Shown here: in pieces, positions 1 to 9,862 of the stretch
How the letters are laid out: each line of letters starts with the position of its first letter
Numbering within the stretch: the first letter of the stretch is position 1
Source of the DNA: Xanthobacteraceae bacterium
GTDB taxonomy: Bacteria > Pseudomonadota > Alphaproteobacteria > Rhizobiales > Xanthobacteraceae
Direction: 5' to 3'
NCBI GenBank assembly: GCA_031291445.1
Contig: JARLJA010000076.1
Span: 1 to 64,000 of the forward strand
DNA: 64,000 nucleotides
Notes under the pieces: generated by a model
Database searches by the model: none
What the model was told of the DNA's origin: nothing
What the model saw: only the letters and a program-made list of their open reading frames with translations
Program-made: the position numbers and the translations under genes

Positions 1-1733
1 CGGTCGCCAACTCCTTTACCCAGTTCGTCCCGGGCCACGTCCATCTGAAGGATATGGGCCAGCTTGTGGCCCGCGAGATCGAAGGCGCCGGCGGCGTCGC
101 CAAGGAGTTCAACACCATCGCGGTCGATGACGGCATCGCCATGGGCCATGACGGCATGCTCTACAGCCTGCCGTCGCGCGAGATCATCGCCGACAGCGTC
201 GAATACATGGTCAACGCTCATTGCGCCGACGCCATGGTCTGCATCTCCAACTGCGACAAGATCACCCCCGGCATGCTGATGGCGGCGATGCGCCTCAACA
301 TCCCCACCGTGTTCGTCTCCGGCGGGCCGATGGAATCCGGCAAGGTCACCATCAAGGGCAAGGCCAGGGCGGTCGACCTGATCGACGCCATGGTGGCCGC
401 CGCCGACGACAACGTCACCGACGCCGAGGTCGAGGTGATCGAGCGCTCGGCGTGCCCGACCTGCGGCTCGTGCTCGGGCATGTTCACCGCCAACTCCATG
501 AACTGCCTCACCGAGGCGCTGGGGCTGGCGCTGCCCGGCAACGGCTCGGTGCTCGCCACCCACGCCGACCGCAAGGGCCTGTTCGTCGAGGCCGGTCACC
601 TGATCGTCGACTTGGCGCGACGCTACTACGAGCAGGACGACGCTCGCGCGCTGCCGCGGTCGATCGCGAGCTTCAAGGCGTTCGAGAACGCCATGACGCT
701 GGACATCGCCATGGGCGGATCGACCAACACCGTGCTGCATCTGCTGGCCGCGTCCTACGAGGGCGAGGTCGGCTTCACCATGACCGACATCGACCGGTTG
801 TCGCGCCGGGTGCCGGTGCTGTGCAAGGTGGCGCCGGCGGTGGCCGACGTCCATCTCGAGGACGTCCACCGCGCCGGCGGCGTGCTCGGCATCCTCGGCG
901 AGCTCGACCGCGCCGGGCTGATCCATGCCGATCTGCCGACGGTGCATTCGCCGACGCTGAAGGACGCGCTGGAGCGCTTCGACGTGGTGCGCACCACGAG
1001 CGACAGCGTGAAGACCTTCTACAAGGCCGCGCCCGGCGGCGTGCCGACGCAGGTCGCGTTCAGCCAGGAGCGGCGCTTCGACGAGCTCGACACCGATCGC
1101 GCCAGGGGCGTGATCCGCGACGCCGCCCACGCCTATTCCAAGGACGGCGGGCTCGCCGTACTCACCGGCAACATCGCGCTCGACGGCTGCATCGTGAAGA
1201 CCGCCGGCGTCGACGACAGCATCCTGAAGTTCTCAGGCCCCGCGCGGGTCTGCGAAAGCCAGGACGCCGCGGTCGAACTGATCCTCACCAACAAGATCAA
1301 GGCCGGCGACGTGGTGGTGATCCGCTACGAGGGGCCGCGCGGCGGCCCGGGCATGCAGGAGATGCTGTATCCGACCAGCTATCTGAAATCGAAGGGCCTG
1401 GGCAAGCAGTGCGCGCTGATCACCGACGGCCGCTTCTCCGGCGGTACTTCGGGGCTCTCCATCGGCCACGTGTCGCCGGAAGCCGCCGAGGGCGGGCTGA
1501 TCGGCCTCGTCGAGGAGGGCGACCGCATCGAGATCGACATCCCGAGCCGCAGCATCCGCCTCGCGGTCGACGACGCCGAGCTCAAGCGCCGCCGCGACGC
1601 CATGGTGGCGAAGGGTGCCAACGCCTGGAAGCCGGCCGCCAAGCGGCCGCGCAAGATCACCATGGCGCTGAAGGCCTACGCCGCCATGACCACCAGCGCG
1701 GCGCGGGGCGCGGTGCGCGTGGTGAAGGAGTAG
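1..1733 (+). CDS. ilvD: Dihydroxy-acid dehydratase, 5' truncated by window start
   Basis: Frame is open from base 3 ([20 protein letters not shown]...). Contains [57 protein letters not shown] and [15 protein letters not shown], typical of IlvD. Confidence 0.97.
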   Translation, partial: VANSFTQFVPGHVHLKDMGQLVAREIEGAGGVAKEFNTIAVDDGIAMGHDGMLYSLPSREIIADSVEYMVNAHCADAMVCISNCDKITPGMLMAAMRLNIPTVFVSGGPMESGKVTIKGKARAVDLIDAMVAAADDNVTDAEVEVIERSACPTCGSCSGMFTANSMNCLTEALGLALPGNGSVLATHADRKGLFVEAGHLIVDLARRYYEQDDARALPRSIASFKAFENAMTLDIAMGGSTNTVLHLLAASYEGEVGFTMTDIDRLSRRVPVLCKVAPAVADVHLEDVHRAGGVLGILGELDRAGLIHADLPTVHSPTLKDALERFDVVRTTSDSVKTFYKAAPGGVPTQVAFSQERRFDELDTDRARGVIRDAAHAYSKDGGLAVLTGNIALDGCIVKTAGVDDSILKFSGPARVCESQDAAVELILTNKIKAGDVVVIRYEGPRGGPGMQEMLYPTSYLKSKGLGKQCALITDGRFSGGTSGLSIGHVSPEAAEGGLIGLVEEGDRIEIDIPSRSIRLAVDDAELKRRRDAMVAKGANAWKPAAKRPRKITMALKAYAAMTTSAARGAVRVVKE

Positions 1734-1786
1734 GGGCGGCAAACCTCAGCGCATAGGCGTCCCCCCGTTCGTCTTACCTCTCCGCT

Positions 1787-1877
1787 CGTCATGCCCGCGC
1801 TTGTCGCGGGCATCCACGCCTTGACTGCTCGTCGACGAGAAAAGTCGTGGATGGCCGGGACAAGCCCGGCCATGACG
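1787..1877. repeat. REP-like twin-hairpin element (family A)
   Basis: cgtcATGCCCGCGcttgtCGCGGGCATccacg ... cgtggATGGCCGGGacaagCCCGGCCATgacg; same layout recurs at 3427, 12036, 15646, 18763 and 40891. Confidence 0.8.
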
Positions 1878-2045
1878 ATGGAACGGGTGCGCTCGCGGTC
1901 CCCTGCCACGTGTGTCTCATTGCGATGTCCATCTGCATTGTCGCGCGGTTCAGCTATTATTTCTCGCGTCGCGAGATTGAGTGAGCGGGGCAGCAGCGTT
2001 TGGGGAACCGACCTCGCTCATTCGAACCAAAGAACGCACGAGCAG

Positions 2046-2441
2046 TCACTTCTTCCGCACCGCCGTCGTGTTGGCGCGCAGCCATTCAGCGTAGTCCGCC
2101 TCCGTGATGGTGCCCGCCGCGAGAGACAACATTGTCGTTGTCGCGGCGACCTCGTCCGCGATCAGGTCTCGGCCGTTGAGGCGCGGGAATACATAGGCCG
2201 CCAGAAACGCGGTTCGCTTGTTGCCGTCGATGAACGGATGATTGCGGACGATGCCGAAGGCATAGCTCGCCGCAAGCGCGCAGCGGTCGTTCTCGCCGTG
2301 CGCGTGCAGGTTGAGCGGCCGCGCGAGGGCGGAGTCCAGAAGGCCGCTGTCGCGGATGCCGGCGGCGCCGCCATGCTCCGCCAGCTGCACGTCGTGAATT
2401 GCGTCGATGGTGCTTCGTCGCACCCAGACGGGATCCTTCAT
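2046..2441 (-). CDS. Type II toxin, death-on-curing (Doc/Fic fold) family
   Basis: 131 aa with HPFIDGNKRT (HxFx(D/E)GNKR motif); adjacent AbrB-type antitoxin. Confidence 0.9.
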   Translation of the reverse strand: MKDPVWVRRSTIDAIHDVQLAEHGGAAGIRDSGLLDSALARPLNLHAHGENDRCALAASYAFGIVRNHPFIDGNKRTAFLAAYVFPRLNGRDLIADEVAATTTMLSLAAGTITEADYAEWLRANTTAVRKK

Positions 2442-2449
2442 TGCCCGCC

Positions 2450-2677
2450 TTACTTGGCGAGTTCGCGCAGTGTGTTGCGGAACTTGGCCATGCCTTCGCG
2501 CGCGATCCGCATCTGGCTTTCGAACTCGGGATCATAGGGCGTGATCCGCATCGAGCCGTCGGGAGCTTCGGTCAGGTAGAGAGCGTCGCCCTCCCGCAGG
2601 TTGAGGCGCGCAAGCGTCTCCTTCGGCAACACAACGCCGAGAGAATTTCCGACCTGACGGACCTTGAGTTGGGCCAC
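2450..2677 (-). CDS. AbrB/MazE (SpoVT-AbrB domain) antitoxin
   Basis: GTG start at 2677; VAQLKVRQVGNSLGVVLPKETLARLNLREGDALYL is a typical AbrB swapped-hairpin sequence. The longer ORF to 3457 runs antisense through nuoB. Confidence 0.88.
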   Translation of the reverse strand: MAQLKVRQVGNSLGVVLPKETLARLNLREGDALYLTEAPDGSMRITPYDPEFESQMRIAREGMAKFRNTLRELAK

Positions 2678-2836
2678 CGCATGCTCCTGAGGAATGATGT
2701 TATAACTTAAATTATAACTTGCGTTTCTCGAAGATTCAAGACGCGTCGTGCACGGGCAACGAATATCGGTCGGCCTTGCACCTCGGCCCATTGCGATGCA
2801 CAATCCAGCCGTTGCGAATTTCGCTGAGGCTCGGCC

Positions 2837-3394
2837 ATGTCCCTGTCCCTCGAAACCGAAGCGCCGGGGTCCGGTTCGCCCGGCGTGATCACACCCGGCC
2901 ACGACCGCCTGTTCCGCGACATCACCGACGACCTCGCCGACCGCGGCTTCTTCACCGCCGTGAGCGACGACCTCATCACCTGGGCCCGCACCGGCTCGCT
3001 CTATCCGATGCTGTTCGGGCTCGCCTGCTGCGGCGTCGAGATGATGCAGGTGATCACGCCGCGCTACGACGTCGAGCGCTTCGGCGCCGCGCCGCGGGGC
3101 TCGCCGCGCCAGTCCGACCTGATGATCGTCGCCGGCACGCTGACCAACAAGATGGCGCCGGCGCTGCGCAAGGTCTACGACCAGATGCCGGAGCCGCGCT
3201 ACGTCATCTCGATGGGGTCGTGCGCCAACGGCGGCGGCTACTACCACTATTCCTATTCGGTGGTGCGCGGCTGCGACCGGGTCGTGCCGGTCGACATCTA
3301 CGTGCCGGGCTGCCCGCCGAGTGCGGAAGCCCTGCTCTACGGCATCCTGCTGCTGCAGAAGAAGATCCGCCGCACCGGCACCATCGAGCGGTGA
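2837..3394 (+). CDS. nuoB: NADH-quinone oxidoreductase subunit B-like protein, orphan (no other nuo genes in window)
   Basis: [10 protein letters not shown] ... [53 protein letters not shown]; all N2-cluster Cys present. Confidence 0.92.
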   Translation: MSLSLETEAPGSGSPGVITPGHDRLFRDITDDLADRGFFTAVSDDLITWARTGSLYPMLFGLACCGVEMMQVITPRYDVERFGAAPRGSPRQSDLMIVAGTLTNKMAPALRKVYDQMPEPRYVISMGSCANGGGYYHYSYSVVRGCDRVVPVDIYVPGCPPSAEALLYGILLLQKKIRRTGTIER

Positions 3395-3426
3395 GCGGCG
3401 TCTGATCAACACGACGGACCCACCTT

Positions 3427-3518
3427 CGTCATTGCCGGGCTTGACCCGGCAATCCACTCTTTCCTTCGAGGCGTTGGCCGCAAAGCGTGGACCCGCGGAT
3501 CAGGTCCGCGGGTGACGC
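3427..3518. repeat. REP-like twin-hairpin element (family A)
   Basis: cgtcATTGCCGGGcttgaCCCGGCAATcca ... cgtggACCCGCGGatcaggtCCGCGGGTgacg, 33 bp after the nuoB stop. Confidence 0.75.
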
Positions 3519-3552
3519 GGAAAATCCAGCCACGACACGGTTCAGTGCAACC

Positions 3553-4533
3553 CTACTTCTTTTTCGCCTTGAGCTCGTTCATCCAGGCGATCGCGTAGGT
3601 GTCGGTCGGATCGATGCGCAGCGCGGCGCTGTAGTCGTCCATCGCCTTGTCGTACTGGCCGGAGAGGAAGTAGGACCGGCCGCGCATGTCATAGTGGTAG
3701 TTGCCCTGCGGATCGAGCGCGATGGCGGCGCCGTAGTCGGCGATCGCCGCGGCGTATTGCTGGGACTCGTAGTAGGCGCGGCCGCGAAACTCGTGGCCGA
3801 ACACCGAATCCGGCTCCATCTGCAGGATCTTGTTGGCGTCGTCGAATTCCAGCCGCCAGTTGCTGAGCGCCTCGTAGATTCCGGCACGCACCACATAGGG
3901 CCAGACCAGCTTGTCGTTCTTGGTGATGGCGATATTGGCCTGTTCCAGTCCCTCGAGGTAGCGCTTCTGGAGGTAGAGGATTCGTCCCCGGTTGGCGTAG
4001 CCGAGCGCGTAGTTGGCGTCGATCGCAACCGCCTTGTCGAAATCCTGCATCGCCCGGTCGTAGTCCTTGAGCACGCGCCAGGCGACCCCGCGGTCGTTGT
4101 GGTAGAGCGCCGTGTTGGGGACGATGGAGATCGCGATGTTGTAGTCGTCGATGGCGTCCCGGTAGTTGTCGGCCGCGGCCAGGGCGGCGGCGCGACGGTA
4201 GTGCCCCTCGGCGATGGCATTGCCTTTCAGCTCACCGGATTTCAGGGCCAGGGTGCAGGCGGCGATGCGGCTCTGGGTCGTGCCCGACCGGCAGGGGCCG
4301 AGCAGATCCTTCGGCGGAGCGAGCGGTGGCGAGGTGTCGCGGTTGTCCGCCGGCGCCTCCGGGTTCGGCTTCGCCCAGGGCACGCCGCCCGCGCCCTGCG
4401 GCTGCCACAGCCAGACGGCACCGATGATGCCGAGCGCGACCGCCTGCGGCAGCATCAGCCAGGCGGCGCGATACCACGGGTCGCCGTACCAAAGCTGGCC
4501 GTGGCTCGGCAGCCAGCGCGCCAGCCCGCTCAT
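3553..4533 (-). CDS. TPR-repeat protein with N-terminal transmembrane segment
   Basis: Likely start MSGLARWLPSHGQLWYGDPWYRAAW at 4533; one hydrophobic segment then repeated TPR units (AIADYGAAIALDPQGNYHYDMRGRSYFLSGQYDKAMDDYSAALRIDP). Confidence 0.85.
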   Translation of the reverse strand: MSGLARWLPSHGQLWYGDPWYRAAWLMLPQAVALGIIGAVWLWQPQGAGGVPWAKPNPEAPADNRDTSPPLAPPKDLLGPCRSGTTQSRIAACTLALKSGELKGNAIAEGHYRRAAALAAADNYRDAIDDYNIAISIVPNTALYHNDRGVAWRVLKDYDRAMQDFDKAVAIDANYALGYANRGRILYLQKRYLEGLEQANIAITKNDKLVWPYVVRAGIYEALSNWRLEFDDANKILQMEPDSVFGHEFRGRAYYESQQYAAAIADYGAAIALDPQGNYHYDMRGRSYFLSGQYDKAMDDYSAALRIDPTDTYAIAWMNELKAKKK

Positions 4534-4594
4534 GGCAGGCCTCGCGGCACGGGTTCGACCGGCGGCAATGCGGCGAGCGGCGGCCACCTCATCG

Positions 4595-5617
4595 CTAGCG
4601 TCTCCGCCGCTGCATGTCGCGGATGTAGCCGAGCGTGTCAGAATCGTTGGGAACGATCCGCATCGCGATCGAATAGTCCAGCGCGGCCTTGTCGTATTCG
4701 TTGAGAAAGTAGTAGGAGCGGCCGCGCAGCCGGTAGGAGTAGATCTCCTGCGGCGCGATCGTGATCGCCTTGGTGAAATCGGCGATCGCCGCCTGGTACT
4801 GCCCGTTCTCGAAGAAGGCGTGACCCCGGTACTCGTAGCCGGTGCGATCGTTCGGCATCAGCTCGATCATCTTGGCGGCGTCCTCGAACATCAGCCGCCA
4901 GCTCTTCAGCTTCTCGAAGATGTTGGCGCGGCCTTCGTAGGCGAGGGTGTTTTTCGGGTCGCGGATCAGCGCGCTGTTCATGTCGCCGAGCGCGTCGTTG
5001 GGGCGATTGGCGGCGATCAGGAGCCAGCCGCGGCTCGCATAGGCTTCCGCGAAATCGGGCTTCAGCGCGATGGTCCGGCTGAAGTCCTCGTAAGCGCGTT
5101 CGTTGTTCTTCAGCACGTCGCGCCAGAGCCGGCCGCGGTCGTTGAAGATGCGGTAATCGTTCGGGGTGAGAGCGATGGCGCGGTTGTAGTCGTCGAGCGC
5201 GAGCTGCGGCTGGTTGACCTGGCGGTAGGCCCAGGCCCGCTGGAAGTAGCCCTCCGGCATCAGGTTGGCCGGCGTCGAGGCCGACGACAACAACAGCGTG
5301 CATGCCTGCACCACCGCGTTCCAGTCGTCGGTGCGCTGGCAGGGCGCCAGCAGGTTCTGTTCGGCCAGCGGAGGCGCCTCGTAGGGCTTCTGCTGCGGCG
5401 GGTTTTGGGCGGGCGGTTCGTCCTTGCGCTCGGCGGGCCGCTTCTCGGACTGCTCGCCCGGCTTCGCCCAGGGAACGTCGCCGGGCGCCGCCGGCCGCGC
5501 CAGCCAGGCCCAGCCGACGACGAACAGCGCGGCGGCCTGCGGCAGCGCCAGCCACGCGGCGCGATACCATGGGTCGTCGTACCAGAGCTTGCCGTGGGCC
5601 GGGATCAGCGACGTCAT
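4595..5617 (-). CDS. TPR-repeat protein with N-terminal transmembrane segment, paralogous to the downstream gene
   Basis: MTSLIPAHGKLWYDDPWYRAAWLALPQAAAL shares its N-terminal motif with 3553..4533; multiple TPR units; ATGA overlap with the upstream AAA gene. Confidence 0.87.
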   Translation of the reverse strand: MTSLIPAHGKLWYDDPWYRAAWLALPQAAALFVVGWAWLARPAAPGDVPWAKPGEQSEKRPAERKDEPPAQNPPQQKPYEAPPLAEQNLLAPCQRTDDWNAVVQACTLLLSSASTPANLMPEGYFQRAWAYRQVNQPQLALDDYNRAIALTPNDYRIFNDRGRLWRDVLKNNERAYEDFSRTIALKPDFAEAYASRGWLLIAANRPNDALGDMNSALIRDPKNTLAYEGRANIFEKLKSWRLMFEDAAKMIELMPNDRTGYEYRGHAFFENGQYQAAIADFTKAITIAPQEIYSYRLRGRSYYFLNEYDKAALDYSIAMRIVPNDSDTLGYIRDMQRRRR

Positions 5618-7512
5618 GACATCTTCCCGGCCGCCTGCATCAGGTCCTCGGTCGTGAGCATGCCGAGATCGGCTGCCGGATCACGCGCGATGCGCATCGC
5701 CTGGGCCTCGCGGGTCCGCTCGAACAGCGTGCGCATCGAGCGCGCATTGCCCCAGTCCGGGCGGCCGATCCGGGTCTCCAGCCAGGGCCCGAGGGCGGCG
5801 GCGAAATTCTCCGGCAGTGAGAAGCGCTGCTGGGCGGCGAGGCCCGCCAGGATCCGGCAGAGTTCGTCGCTGTCGTAGGGGGGGAACGCGATGGTTCTTC
5901 CGAACCGGCTGGCAAGCCCCGGATTGCTGCCGATGAACTCCTCCATCTGGCGGGGGTAGCCGGCGACGATCACCACGATGCGGTCGCGGTTGTCTTCCAT
6001 GAACTTCAGCAGGGTATCGATCGCCTCCTGACCGAAATCCCTCTCGCTTTTTCCCGCCAGCGTGTAGGCCTCGTCGATGAACAGGATGCCGTCGAGCGCG
6101 CTGCGGCAGACATCGAGGGTCTTGATCGCGGTCTGGCCGATGTAACCCGCCACCATGCCGGAGCGGTCGGCCTCGACCAGATGCCCCTTGGTGAGCACCT
6201 TGAGCTGCTGGTAGATCCGGCCGATGCTGCGGGCGACTTCGGTCTTGCCGACGCCGGGCGGTCCGGTGAACACCATGTGCAGCGCGATGTTGGAGACCGG
6301 CAGCCCCTGCTCGCGGCGGCGCTGCTCGACCTCGAGGCGGGCCACCAGCGACGCCACCTCGCTCTTGACCGAGGCGAGGCCGACCATGCGGTCGAGGTCG
6401 GCCAGCGCGTTGTCGAGCGGCGGCGCTGCGGCCTCCTCGCGCACCCCGATGGCCTGTTCGAGATCGGCGATGGTGAGCTGCGACAGATCGGCGTCGGCGT
6501 CGGCGGCGATGCGGATCGCCTGGGCCTCCCGCATCTTCTCCAGCAGCGTGCGCATCTCGCGCGCGTTCGCCCAGTTGTCGGCGCGCGAGCGCTGCGCAAT
6601 CCAGGGCAGCAGCTTGTCCCCGAAGTTCTCCGGGAGGACGAACTGCTGGCGCTTGGCCATGTAGGCCAGGATCTGGCCGAGCTCGTCGGGCGAATATTTC
6701 GGGAATTCGATGGTCTTGGTGAAGCGTCCGGCGAGGCCCGGGTTGGTATCGAGGAAGCGGCGCATCTCGTTGGAATAGCCGGCGACGATCACGATCAGGC
6801 GGTCGCGGTTGTCCTCCATGAACTTCAGAAGCGTGTCGATCGCCTCCTTGCCGAAGTTCTCGCCGGACTCCGATCCGGCGAGCGAGTAGGCCTCGTCGAT
6901 GAACAGGATGCCGTCGAGCGCCTCGCGGCACCGGTCCAGCGTCTTGATCGCGGTCTGGCCGAGATAGCCGGCGACGAGCTGGGCGCGGTCGACCTCGACC
7001 ACGTGGCCCTTCCGCAGCACGTTGAGATTGCGAAGGATCTCGCCGACGCAGCGCGCCACCTCGGTCTTGCCGACGCCGGGCGGCCCGGTGAACACCATGT
7101 GCTGGCTCAGCGCGCCGACTTCGAGGCCGCGCTCGCGCCGCTTCTGCTCGACCTGAACCCGGGCCATCAGCGCCTTGACCTCGCGCTTGACCGGCGCGAT
7201 GCCGACCATGGCCTCGAGCCGTTCCAGCGCGCCGCTCGGCGGCGGTCCGGTCTCTTCCGTTTCGGTGAACGCGATCGGGCGGATCGGCTCGGCGCCGGCG
7301 CTGGCGAGCGCCAGCGCCTTCTGGGTCTGCGACACCCTGAGCGCGATGTAGCCGAAGCTCGCGACCGCGAGCGCCGCGCACAGCCCGATCAGCGCCTTCG
7401 CAAACAGCGGCCCGCCAGCCACGAGCTGCGTTCGCGTGCCGACCAGCGCCACGATCAGCGCCGCGATCACCAGCCCCGCAAGGAGACTCGGCAGCCCGCC
7501 CCTGGAATTCAC
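5614..7512 (-). CDS. Membrane-anchored AAA+ ATPase with two CbxX/CfqX (SpoVK/EccA-like) modules
   Basis: Two copies of GPPGVGKTEVAR (Walker A) and ILFIDEAY (Walker B); N-terminal hydrophobic segments. Confidence 0.92.
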   Translation of the reverse strand: MNSRGGLPSLLAGLVIAALIVALVGTRTQLVAGGPLFAKALIGLCAALAVASFGYIALRVSQTQKALALASAGAEPIRPIAFTETEETGPPPSGALERLEAMVGIAPVKREVKALMARVQVEQKRRERGLEVGALSQHMVFTGPPGVGKTEVARCVGEILRNLNVLRKGHVVEVDRAQLVAGYLGQTAIKTLDRCREALDGILFIDEAYSLAGSESGENFGKEAIDTLLKFMEDNRDRLIVIVAGYSNEMRRFLDTNPGLAGRFTKTIEFPKYSPDELGQILAYMAKRQQFVLPENFGDKLLPWIAQRSRADNWANAREMRTLLEKMREAQAIRIAADADADLSQLTIADLEQAIGVREEAAAPPLDNALADLDRMVGLASVKSEVASLVARLEVEQRRREQGLPVSNIALHMVFTGPPGVGKTEVARSIGRIYQQLKVLTKGHLVEADRSGMVAGYIGQTAIKTLDVCRSALDGILFIDEAYTLAGKSERDFGQEAIDTLLKFMEDNRDRIVVIVAGYPRQMEEFIGSNPGLASRFGRTIAFPPYDSDELCRILAGLAAQQRFSLPENFAAALGPWLETRIGRPDWGNARSMRTLFERTREAQAMRIARDPAADLGMLTTEDLMQAAGKMS

Positions 7513-7560
7513 ACCGTCCTCCTCATCCCGCGCACCGGGCGCCCCATGTCCGTCGTCATC

Positions 7561-8676
7561 TCAGCTCCGCGACATCGCCTGGACCAGGTCATCGAGTTCG
7601 ATCCGCGACAGGTCGGCGTCCGGCTGGCGCGCCACCCGCAGCGCCTGGGCCTCGCGGGCGCGCTCGAACAGCGTGCGCATCTCGCGGGCGTTGGCCCAGC
7701 TGTCGCTCCGGATCCGCTCGTTGACCCAGGTCACCACCTTGGCCTCGAAGCCGTCCGGGAGCACGAAGCGCTGCTTGCGCGCCATCCGCCGCAGGATCTC
7801 GCAGAGGTCCTGCGGGCTGTATTTCGGGAACTCGATGGTCTTGGTGAAGCGGCCGGCAAGCCCGGGATTGGTGTCGATGAAGCGGCGCATCTCGTTGGGA
7901 TAGCCGGCGACGATCACCACGATGCGGTCGCGGTTGTCTTCCATGAACTTGAGCAGCGCGTCGATCGCTTCCTTGCCGAAGTCGCCCTCGGCGCCTGGCG
8001 TGCCGGCAAGCGTATAGGCCTCGTCGATGAACAGGATGCCGTCGAGCGCCTTGCGGCACATCTCCAGCGTCTTCGGCGCGGTCTGGCCGATCCAGCCGGC
8101 GACGAGGCTCGAGCGATCGACCTCGATCAGGTGGCCCGACCGCAGCGCCTTGAGCGAGCGGAAGATGGCGCCGAGCGCCCGGGCGACTTCGGTCTTGCCG
8201 ACACCGGGCGGACCGGTGAACACCATGTGCATGCTGGTGGAAGCCACCGGCAGGCCCTGTTCGCGGCGCTTCCGTTCGATCTGCAGCCGCGCGATCAGCG
8301 AATTGACCTCGCGCTTCACCGCGGCCAGCCCGACCATCTCCTCCAGCGCCTCGATGGCGTCGTTCGGCGACTGCTCGGCGACGGTTCGTTGCGGCGCGAA
8401 CATCAGCGCCAGCGCATCGGATGCGCCGGTCCCGGCCGGTTGCGCTGCGCCGCCCCGGGCGGCGATGGCGACGATGTAGCTCACCATCAGTCCGATCGCG
8501 ACCAGGCCGCAGATCAGCACGCCGGAGGTGATCTCCGATTGCGTCGCGGCGTCCAGCAGCTTGAACCAGCCGAGCGGCCCGGTCTCGGGATTGAGGATCC
8601 AGGCCGCGATCACCGCGCCGGCGATGCCGACGATGGTGAAGCCCAGCATCTGGTGGTCGCGAAAGAAGTTCTTCAC
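7561..8676 (-). CDS. Membrane-anchored AAA+ ATPase, single CbxX/CfqX module
   Basis: N-terminal hydrophobic segments; GPPGVGKTEVARALG, GILFIDEAYTLAG. Confidence 0.92.
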   Translation of the reverse strand: MKNFFRDHQMLGFTIVGIAGAVIAAWILNPETGPLGWFKLLDAATQSEITSGVLICGLVAIGLMVSYIVAIAARGGAAQPAGTGASDALALMFAPQRTVAEQSPNDAIEALEEMVGLAAVKREVNSLIARLQIERKRREQGLPVASTSMHMVFTGPPGVGKTEVARALGAIFRSLKALRSGHLIEVDRSSLVAGWIGQTAPKTLEMCRKALDGILFIDEAYTLAGTPGAEGDFGKEAIDALLKFMEDNRDRIVVIVAGYPNEMRRFIDTNPGLAGRFTKTIEFPKYSPQDLCEILRRMARKQRFVLPDGFEAKVVTWVNERIRSDSWANAREMRTLFERAREAQALRVARQPDADLSRIELDDLVQAMSRS

Positions 8677-8692
8677 GGCACGCGGCTCCGCA

Positions 8693-9247
8693 TCAGCAGG
8701 GCTTCCTGGGAACCCACCAGACCGAGATCGGGCTCGATCCCTTGAGGGCTTCGATGTTGACGGCCGGGTAGAGACTGACCACGGCGCCGCTGGCCTCCCC
8801 CTCGACGTTGAGGGTGCCGATGCCGGTCGGGTAGGGCGTCGGGAACGGGATTGCCACGCGCTGCGGCGTGTCCCCGAGGGTGAAGGCCGGCGAGACGTAG
8901 GAGCCGGAGCGGATCCGGATCACGCCCGGTGCGGTCCCCGGCTTTTTTGCAATGGTGATGGCCGCCATCGGCGTCTTGCAGCTCTTGGCCTCTTCGACCG
9001 CATTGGCTGCCTGCGCGCTCAGCGTCGCCGCCGCCGCGGCGATGTCGCCCTGGGCGACGATCGCGATCTCCGAGCCGTTCGACGGGGTGCCGTGCATTCG
9101 GGCGCCGATGACCGTGGCGCCGACGACGAGCGCGGCGCCGATCCCGACCACCGCCATCAGGGTGCCGCCGCCTCCCGCCGATTTGCCGCCGCCGGCTCCC
9201 GCGCCGGTGGCGACCTGTTGGTTTGGAGGGTCGGCTGGATCTGGCAT
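8693..9247 (-). CDS. Hypothetical single-pass membrane protein; first gene of the AAA/TPR cluster
   Basis: Gly/Pro-rich N-terminus, one TM (GTLMAVVGIGAALVVGATVIG), then a soluble domain; co-directional and closely spaced with the downstream AAA genes. Confidence 0.7.
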   Translation of the reverse strand: MPDPADPPNQQVATGAGAGGGKSAGGGGTLMAVVGIGAALVVGATVIGARMHGTPSNGSEIAIVAQGDIAAAAATLSAQAANAVEEAKSCKTPMAAITIAKKPGTAPGVIRIRSGSYVSPAFTLGDTPQRVAIPFPTPYPTGIGTLNVEGEASGAVVSLYPAVNIEALKGSSPISVWWVPRKPC

Positions 9248-9461
9248 GGACCTGTTCCTGACCTCAGAAACTACCGGAGGGCGTCAAAGCCATCGCGTTG
9301 GCTGAAGCCCGTCATTTGATCGTCATTCTATCGGACGCACCGGGCATACTGGCCCGCTGATCGTATGCGGCAATCGGAGCCATATCCGCGCCAATCCTCC
9401 CCGCTTGATCACACAACGTCAAGGGCCGGCGGGCAAGGCCGTCACGCGTCCGCATCGTCCA

Positions 9462-9565
9462 GTCGACATCTGCATGTCGGGCCGTTTGCCGAGTGCGGAA
9501 GCGCTGCTCTACGGCATCCTGCTGCTCCGGAAAAGATCCGTCGCAGCGGCACCATCGAGCGGTGA
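9462..9565 (+). pseudogene. Remnant copy of the nuoB 3' end
   Basis: Hand alignment to 3290..3394: 91 of 105 columns identical with one 1-nt deletion; shares gccgagtgcggaagc, ctgctctacggcatcctgctgct and ggcaccatcgagcggtga. Confidence 0.9.
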
Positions 9566-9577
9566 TGGTTTGCTTCC

Positions 9578-9731
9578 GTCATTCCGGGGCGGCCTCGAGA
9601 GCGCGTGCACGCGCGCTCATATCGACCAGCGCAATATGCGAGATCACGGCGTGGCCGGCTCGGTGGCCACCACCAATGCCGGGGTTATGGGTTCCGGGCT
9701 CGACGCTTCGCGTCGCCCCGGAACGACGCAG
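9578..9731. repeat. Family B dispersed repeat (gtcattccggggc ... gccccggaatgacg)
   Basis: Terminal inverted repeat GTCATTCCGGGGC/GCCCCGGAATGAC; related copies near 9747, 16856 and 25577. Confidence 0.7.
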
Positions 9732-9746
9732 TGATGTGAGGCCTTG

Positions 9747-9862
9747 TCATTCCGGGGCGCGCCGCGAAGCGGCGCGAGCCCGGAATCCATTTCCCCGGTG
9801 CCGAAGAGGCCACCGCGTCAGCTGCGATCTCCAATTGACATTGATGGATATGGATTCCGGCG
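9747..9862. repeat. Family B dispersed repeat, truncated; overlaps the 3' end of the O-antigen ligase ORF
   Basis: gtcattccggggcgcgccgcgaagcggcgcgagcccgga ... atatggattccgg; the downstream arm is missing. Confidence 0.65.

Noticed and set aside
221-1756. 511-aa Arg-rich ORF overlapping ilvD
   Set aside because: Alternative frame of a recognised ilvD; composition is of shadow-ORF type.
1787-1877. REP-like hairpins as rho-independent terminators only
   Set aside because: They recur as paired hairpins with conserved outer ends, lack T-tracts and also lie inside a co-directional operon, so a dispersed repeat family explains them better; some may still stop transcription.
2678-3457. Upstream extension of the AbrB-type ORF to 335 aa
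   Set aside because: Would run antisense through nuoB; a GTG start at 2677 gives a normal 75-aa antitoxin.
6181-8745. 854-aa plus-strand ORF across the AAA genes
   Set aside because: Antisense to three intact Walker A/B-containing modules; His/Arg/Asp-rich low-complexity sequence.
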